This document shows positions 59,684 through 64,000 of a DNA stretch of 64,000 nucleotides, one piece after another; the stretch's first letter is position 1; the number at the start of each line of letters is the position of its first letter. Under the pieces are notes generated by a model. The model did no database searches and was not told where the DNA came from. It was given only the letters and a program-made list of their open reading frames with translations. This stretch comes from Scatosoma sp045533485 (GTDB taxonomy: Bacteria > Bacillota > Clostridia > Christensenellales > Borkfalkiaceae): contig JAZSHX010000035.1 in assembly GCA_045533485.1 (NCBI GenBank), positions 31,630-95,629 on the forward strand. The letters are read 5' to 3'. Both the position numbers and the translations under genes were made by a program.

Positions 59684-59715
59684 AAAAATCGCAGCCTTTC
59701 GGGGTTGCGATTTTT
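59684..59715. terminator. bidirectional terminator
   Basis: AAAAATCGCAGCC pairs with GGTTGCGATTTTT (G-T pair), loop TTTCGG region. Serves the TasA-like operon and the convergent serine hydrolase. Confidence 0.85.
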
Positions 59716-59732
59716 GCTATATACGTATACGA

Positions 59733-61220
59733 TTATTTTTTATGCGCGATAAGCATACCGTTGTATTCACGGAAGAAATCTTCCGCGGCAGGGTAGAACA
59801 TAGCCGAGCAATCGTCGCCGTTAAACCCGAACACCATACGCAGGTTTGCAAAATATCTATCGATGATTTGCACGCGCATCACCAGCTGATTTTCCGTTGT
59901 CCAAGCCAGCGAAACGGCGTCGTCGTACATAAATCCGTCCGTCGTGCGCATTGCGCCGAAATCATTGGAATACCCCAGCTGCGGGAATTTCCCGAACGCG
60001 TTTTTGTTCACGCCAAAGGGAATGGCTTTTTTACCTTGTGCATTGACGTAATGGAACGTGCCCGATTTCGCGCTTCTAAACGTAAACCAAAACTTTTTAA
60101 TGCCCATCGAATTGTTTTCGCAAACGTACACTTTTTTATTAAGCTTTTCTCTCCAAGGCGAATCTTCCAGCCCTTTCAAAGCAAGCAATTTCAAATTATT
60201 CGTCACGCTTTCCAAGCGTTTTTGCGCCGTTTTATTTTCACGCAAGGGTTTGTCCTGCATAGGGCGCTCAATCAATTCATATACGGCTTGCACGGTCGCT
60301 TCACGGCAAAACGAAGTGCCTTGGTTGTTGGAAGTCCACGCGCAAATCAAGCCCTTATCGGGGAAGCAAAGGGTAAGCTGGTCGCCCATACCGATAAACG
60401 CAAAGCCGTTGTCGGCAAGCCGCCAAATTTGGTAGCCGTAGCCCTGTGTGCTGTGTGGCGTGTAAAACCCTTCAAAGTTGGAAACCACGCACGAAGTGGC
60501 TTCACGCATATAGCTTTCGCTGACCAGCTGTTTGCCGTTCCATTTACCGTATTGCATACAAAATTGCCCGAACGACGCGATATCGCGGAGCGTGCACATC
60601 ATAGCGGAATCCCCCCACGAATCGCCGTTGGGCGTTTGCAATACGTACGCGTTTTGGAACGTGCCCATATAATTAAAAATGCGTTCGCGCAAGTATTCTA
60701 TCAGCTTCTTGCCCGACAGTTTTTCCACCAAAGAGCAAAGCACCTGTGAACCGGGGCTGTCGTACATATAAAATGTGCCCGACGGATGGAAACCCTTATC
60801 TTCGTGGAAATACAAATGCGTTCTGTCGGGATCGCCTGCCAAAAACCAACTGCGCTTGCTCATACCGGCAGTGCACATCGTCAGCATTTGCTTAATCGTC
60901 AACTGTGCCACGTAGTCGTTTACGCCGTTTTCGGGTAATTTTTCGGGAAAATAATCGATAATTTTATCGTCCAACGATTTGATAAGCCCGTCGTCTAACA
61001 AAAGTCCGAAAGCTACGCCGACAAAGCTTTTCGTTTGAGAGTACATTCTATGTAAAAAATCCTTATGAAAGGGTTTCCAGCACGCTTCGGTAAAAATTTT
61101 TCCGTCCTTCATCATAAGCAGTTGATGGGTAGACGCACCGATTTCTTCTAATCTTTTGATAAATGCAACAACGTTATTCGACGAAAGCCCTGCCTGTTCG
61201 GGCGTAATTTTTTCAAACAT
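59733..61220 (-). CDS. beta-lactamase-family (class C-like) serine hydrolase
   Basis: 495 residues, no signal peptide. The SxxK nucleophile motif is in MYSQTKSFVGVAFG and the YxN-equivalent is MYDSPGSQVL. The C-terminal 150 residues are an extra beta domain. Members include esterases, D-aminopeptidases and PBP-like proteins; true beta-lactamase activity is unlikely in the cytosol. AGGAGCAAGAGAAT precedes ATG 61220. Substrate unknown. Confidence 0.85.
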   Translation of the reverse strand: MFEKITPEQAGLSSNNVVAFIKRLEEIGASTHQLLMMKDGKIFTEACWKPFHKDFLHRMYSQTKSFVGVAFGLLLDDGLIKSLDDKIIDYFPEKLPENGVNDYVAQLTIKQMLTMCTAGMSKRSWFLAGDPDRTHLYFHEDKGFHPSGTFYMYDSPGSQVLCSLVEKLSGKKLIEYLRERIFNYMGTFQNAYVLQTPNGDSWGDSAMMCTLRDIASFGQFCMQYGKWNGKQLVSESYMREATSCVVSNFEGFYTPHSTQGYGYQIWRLADNGFAFIGMGDQLTLCFPDKGLICAWTSNNQGTSFCREATVQAVYELIERPMQDKPLRENKTAQKRLESVTNNLKLLALKGLEDSPWREKLNKKVYVCENNSMGIKKFWFTFRSAKSGTFHYVNAQGKKAIPFGVNKNAFGKFPQLGYSNDFGAMRTTDGFMYDDAVSLAWTTENQLVMRVQIIDRYFANLRMVFGFNGDDCSAMFYPAAEDFFREYNGMLIAHKK

Positions 61221-61259
61221 ATTCTCTTGCTCCTATAAAAAACTTATAACGTTAGCATA

Positions 61260-61288
61260 AGTATATACCATAAAAAAACAAAAGTCAA
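61260..61288 (-). promoter_or_regulatory. promoter of the serine hydrolase
   Basis: Minus strand: TTGACT (61283-61288), 17-bp spacer, TATACT (61260-61265). Confidence 0.8.
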
Positions 61289-61383
61289 CAGCCAAACGGA
61301 AAAAATTATACAAAACGATATATTTTTCATAAAAAAATATACGCTTTGCATTTTTGCGCATACTGAAAAAAAGGAGCAAGAGT

Positions 61384-62562
61384 ATGCAAAAAGATATTTT
61401 CGCGCAAGCCATCGCGCAAAAAGAGTGGCAAATACAACTTCGGCGAGCGTTACACGCGCACGCAGAAACGGGCTTTGCATTAAAAAACACCGTAGCTATC
61501 GTGAAGAAACAGCTTGAAGACTTACAAATCCCCTTTGAAAACTGCGGACGATCGGGCATAGTTGCGTGGATAGGGGATAAACGCGAAGAAAACGCAATTT
61601 TACTGCGCGCGGATATGGACGGAATACCCATGTACGAGAACACGGGCGAAAAATACGCATGCAAAACGGGCAAAATGCACGCTTGCGGCCACGATATTCA
61701 CACGGCGGCAGTGCTTGGCGCGGCGCGTATTTTACAGCGAAGAAAATTGCAAGGTACGGTCAAATTGCTGTTCCAACCGGCGGAAGAAATTTTACAAGGC
61801 GCAAGCGATATGATAGAACACGGCGCGCTGAAAAACCCTGTGCCCAAAGCCGCGCTTGCGATGCACGTCAGTGCAGGCACGCCGCTTGCTACGGGTACGG
61901 TAGTGCTCTCTTCACGCAAAATTGCCGCCCCTGCCGCCGATTATTTTCAAATCGAGATAAAGGGCAAAGCCAGCCACGGCGCAACCCCCGATCAAGGCGC
62001 GGACGCGTTGCTTGCCGCCGCGTATACGGTTACGGCTTTGCAAACGCTTTCTTCGCGTGAACAAACCGTCGACGACCCCTTTGTGCTTACAATCGGCAAA
62101 TTGCAGGCAGGCAGCGCAGGCAACGCAATCGCCGACAAAGCGGTTTTGCAAGGCACTATGCGTTCGTACAGCGAAACCACGCATGCGCGGATAAAAAAAC
62201 GTATGGGCGAAATTGTCAAGGCGCAGGCAAAAACGGTGGGAGTGCAAGCCAAACTGACCTTCACGGGAGGCTGTCCCACGCTCAAAAACGACCAAGCGCT
62301 TGTCGCGCTTGCCAAATCGTGCGCGGAGCAGTTGTTCGGCGAAAAAAAAGTGCTGATCACGGACGGCAGAGGCGGCGGTTCGGAAGATTTTGCGTATATA
62401 TCCCAAGAGATTCCGTCCGTGCTTGTCGTGCTGTCGGCAGGCGCGGTATCGCAGGGCTACAAATACCCGTTACACCACCCGAAAGTGCGTTTTGACGAAG
62501 ACGTTTTACCGATAAGCAGCGCGCTTTTGGCAAAGATTGCGGAAGAATGGCTAAAAAAATAA
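61384..62562 (+). CDS. M20-family amidohydrolase (aminoacylase / N-acyl-amino-acid deacylase type)
   Basis: 392 residues from ATG 61384; an in-frame start at 61354 is rejected because AAGGAG lies between. Metal ligands: RADMDGIP, Cys and His in HACGHDIHTAAVLGAA, the general base in FQPAEE, then AMHVSAG and a C-terminal GGGSEDFAYI. Typical of the HipO/AmhX/indole-acetyl-amino acid hydrolase group, which cleave N-acyl amino acids or N-acetyl-diaminopimelate. Divergent from the serine hydrolase. Confidence 0.92.
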   Translation: MQKDIFAQAIAQKEWQIQLRRALHAHAETGFALKNTVAIVKKQLEDLQIPFENCGRSGIVAWIGDKREENAILLRADMDGIPMYENTGEKYACKTGKMHACGHDIHTAAVLGAARILQRRKLQGTVKLLFQPAEEILQGASDMIEHGALKNPVPKAALAMHVSAGTPLATGTVVLSSRKIAAPAADYFQIEIKGKASHGATPDQGADALLAAAYTVTALQTLSSREQTVDDPFVLTIGKLQAGSAGNAIADKAVLQGTMRSYSETTHARIKKRMGEIVKAQAKTVGVQAKLTFTGGCPTLKNDQALVALAKSCAEQLFGEKKVLITDGRGGGSEDFAYISQEIPSVLVVLSAGAVSQGYKYPLHHPKVRFDEDVLPISSALLAKIAEEWLKK

Positions 62563-62572
62563 AGCGTAGGTG

Positions 62573-62601
62573 TTGCACAAATAAGAAAAATTTGCTATAA
62601 T
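62573..62601 (+). promoter_or_regulatory. promoter of the ATP-grasp gene
   Basis: TTGCAC (62573-62578), 17-bp spacer, TATAAT (62596-62601). Confidence 0.75.
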
Positions 62602-62633
62602 GATATTATACAAAATGTCAGGGGGCAAAAGCA

Positions 62634-63509
62634 GTGCAAAAAATGGGCTGGTTGGTCGTCAACGAATTTTTACACGGAATTAAATACGAAGAGCTGTACG
62701 CAATGCTGAAAAAGGCGGCGGAAAAACGCGGCGTTGTTTTGGAAATGAAAACCAACGCACAGCTTATGCACGAAGTGGGCGGTGCGCCCGAATACTCCTT
62801 GCCCGATTTTGCCATTTTTTGGGATAAGGACGTGTATTTATGCCGCTCCCTTGAACGACTTGGCGTGCGCACGTTCAACAGCGCGAAAGCGATAGAAAAT
62901 TGCGACAATAAAATCCGCACGGCGGAGCTTTTGTCGGGGGCAGGTATTCGTTCACCGCGTACTATCGTCGCGCCCAAGACCTTTGAAAACGTAGGCCACA
63001 ACAGCACGGATTTTTTACAAAAAGCCGTCAAAACGCTGGGCTTGCCTATGGTTATCAAGGAAGCGTACGGCTCGTTCGGTAAGCAGGTGTACCTTGCCAA
63101 AACCTACGGCGAAGTGCTGTCTATCGTGGAGCGCATCGGCCATAAAGATTTCTTAATGCAAGAGTTTATCGCCACCAGCAAGGGCAGGGATATCCGCGTC
63201 AACGTAGTGGGCGACAAAGTGGTGGCGGCGATGCTCAGGGAAAACAAAAACGATTTCCGTTCCAACGTATCGGGCGGCGGCATACCCAGAAAAACGACGC
63301 TTACCAAAGCGCAGGAGCAAACGGCGATTGCCGCAAGCAAAGCGATGGGGCTGGATTTTTCGGGCGTAGACGTAATGTTCGGCGAAAACGACGCGCCCAT
63401 CGTTTGCGAAGTCAATTCCAACCCACATTTCAAAAGCACCTACCAAAGCACGGGCGTGGATATGAGCGAACATATCTTAGATTACGTGCTTGCGCGTATG
63501 GATACATAA
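62634..63509 (+). CDS. RimK-like ATP-grasp ligase
   Basis: 291 residues from GTG 62634, about 7 nt after CAGGGGGC; the ATG at 62643 is too far. Pre-ATP-grasp part with FWDKDVYLCRSLERLGVRTFNSAKAIENCDNK, then the grasp domain: LPMVIKEAYGSFGKQVYLA, FLMQEFI, GRDIRVNVVGDKVVAAMLRE, GVDVMFGENDAPIVCEVNSNP. This is the RimK/LysX/coenzyme F420 ligase group, which adds amino acids to a carboxylate of a protein or small molecule. The substrate is not readable. No peptide precursor lies beside it. Confidence 0.85.
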   Translation: MQKMGWLVVNEFLHGIKYEELYAMLKKAAEKRGVVLEMKTNAQLMHEVGGAPEYSLPDFAIFWDKDVYLCRSLERLGVRTFNSAKAIENCDNKIRTAELLSGAGIRSPRTIVAPKTFENVGHNSTDFLQKAVKTLGLPMVIKEAYGSFGKQVYLAKTYGEVLSIVERIGHKDFLMQEFIATSKGRDIRVNVVGDKVVAAMLRENKNDFRSNVSGGGIPRKTTLTKAQEQTAIAASKAMGLDFSGVDVMFGENDAPIVCEVNSNPHFKSTYQSTGVDMSEHILDYVLARMDT

Positions 63510-63551
63510 TTTTGTCACATAAAAAACATACAAATATTTTTTTCTGCGTTA

Positions 63552-63645
63552 TTGACAAATGTAAATCAAAGTGCTATAATACAATCATAAAATCAAAAAA
63601 CAAGGGGCGCGCCCCTTTCTTGTGTTTACAAACTAAACACAAGAA
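63552..63645 (+). promoter_or_regulatory. promoter and structured leader of the last gene
   Basis: TTGACA (63552-63557), 17-bp spacer, TATAAT (63575-63580). The leader then forms a 16-bp palindrome centred on GGCGCGCC (63602-63617) and a 10-bp hairpin (CTTGTGTTTA 63619-63628 with 63634-63643). AAGGAG follows at 63698. Confidence 0.7.
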
Positions 63646-63710
63646 AAAAACAATTACTTGGAACGAATCGCGAAAGCGATGCGTATAAAAAATAAGTAAG
63701 GAGAAAACTT

Positions 63711-64000
63711 ATGAAAAAAATTGTATCTTTGATGGTATCTCTTTGTTCGCTTCTTTCCGCAAGCGTTATGTTTGCGGCGTGCGGACACGACTGTGAATTT
63801 GCAACCGACTGGTCGAAAGACGCAACGCACCACTGGCACGCTTGCGTAGGCGACGACGAAGATTGCAAAGAAGTGGCAGACAAAGCGGAACACACGTGGA
63901 ACGCAGGCGAAGTGACGACGCCCGCAACGGCAACGGCGAAAGGCGTGAAAACGTACACCTGCACGGTATGTGCGCAAACGAAAACGGAAGAATTTGAAGC
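63711..64000 (+). CDS. lipoprotein with a Cys/His-rich repeat, truncated by the window edge
   Basis: The first 96 codons are visible. Lipobox MFAAC follows a short hydrophobic signal. The mature part reads ATDWSKDATHHWHACVG, then DKAEHTWNAG and KTYTCTVCAQTKTEEFE. The HWHxC ... HxWxxG ... TYTCxxC pattern is common in secreted repeat proteins of gut Firmicutes, whose cysteines may bind metal. Size and remaining domains lie outside the window. Confidence 0.7.
   Translation, partial: MKKIVSLMVSLCSLLSASVMFAACGHDCEFATDWSKDATHHWHACVGDDEDCKEVADKAEHTWNAGEVTTPATATAKGVKTYTCTVCAQTKTEEFE

Noticed and set aside
62634..63509. ATP-grasp protein as maturase of the 50-residue peptides (graspetide-like)
   Set aside because: It lies more than 12 kb away with its own promoter and looks like a general RimK-type ligase; nothing links it to the peptides.

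Overview
The window looks like the chromosome of an uncultured, spore-forming clostridial Firmicute, probably gut-associated. Evidence: AAGGAG-type ribosome binding sites; near-consensus sigma-A promoters with 17 bp spacers; sporulation-type SpoVB and SpoVT proteins; a YabN-type MazG; class II aldolase; homodimeric GlyRS; a SipW-type signal peptidase; and large secreted Ig-like/glycosidase proteins. Functions are read from motifs only; no database search was possible.

Bases 1-19.7 kb are mostly core genes: the tail of a YugP-like protease, a glycerophosphodiesterase, FtsH, a divergent ParB-like protein, a SpoVB/MurJ-like flippase, MazG, DusB, class II aldolase, two DUF898-like membrane proteins, GAPDH, an SGNH lipoprotein, GlyRS, formate-THF ligase, GlnRS, a polytopic membrane protein and SpoVT. 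Most units are bounded by recognisable promoters and intrinsic terminators.

A tRNA-Leu (19868-19952) holds an integrated mobilizable element of about 7.3 kb, bounded by a 27-bp direct repeat of the tRNA 3' end (19928-19954 and 27207-27233). It carries a tyrosine integrase, a MobV relaxase with no canonical start codon, an AT-rich array of tandem hairpins, an unrecognised 580-residue membrane-anchored cargo protein, and a DUF4143 AAA ATPase. Its left end has a probable structured ncRNA and a remnant of a second integrase. Beyond its right end lie further att fragments and a broken AraC gene.

From 27.8 to 56.4 kb lies a polysaccharide-utilisation-like region. It has two AraC regulators, both apparently leaderless; two paralogous sets of a two-module lipoprotein plus TIM-barrel hydrolase-like proteins (DEP / DxYP / FGVK..YFTY motifs); a GH106-like and a GH78 alpha-L-rhamnosidase; and two copies of a unit in which a 50-residue peptide overlaps a large secreted protein. 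A 1205-residue secreted protein fuses the N-terminal domain of those secreted proteins to the TIM barrel, and its C-terminal tail resembles the end of the 50-residue peptides. A segmental duplication with a 130-bp identical stretch links the two peptide loci. The likely job is sensing, binding and cutting a rhamnose-containing glycan, but the TIM-barrel family and the peptides have no function I can assign.

Bases 56.5-59.6 kb are a SipW/TasA-like operon: two secreted proteins with matching GVYATW signal regions around an ER-type signal peptidase. The rest is a serine hydrolase, an M20 amidohydrolase, a RimK-like ATP-grasp protein and a truncated lipoprotein at the window edge.
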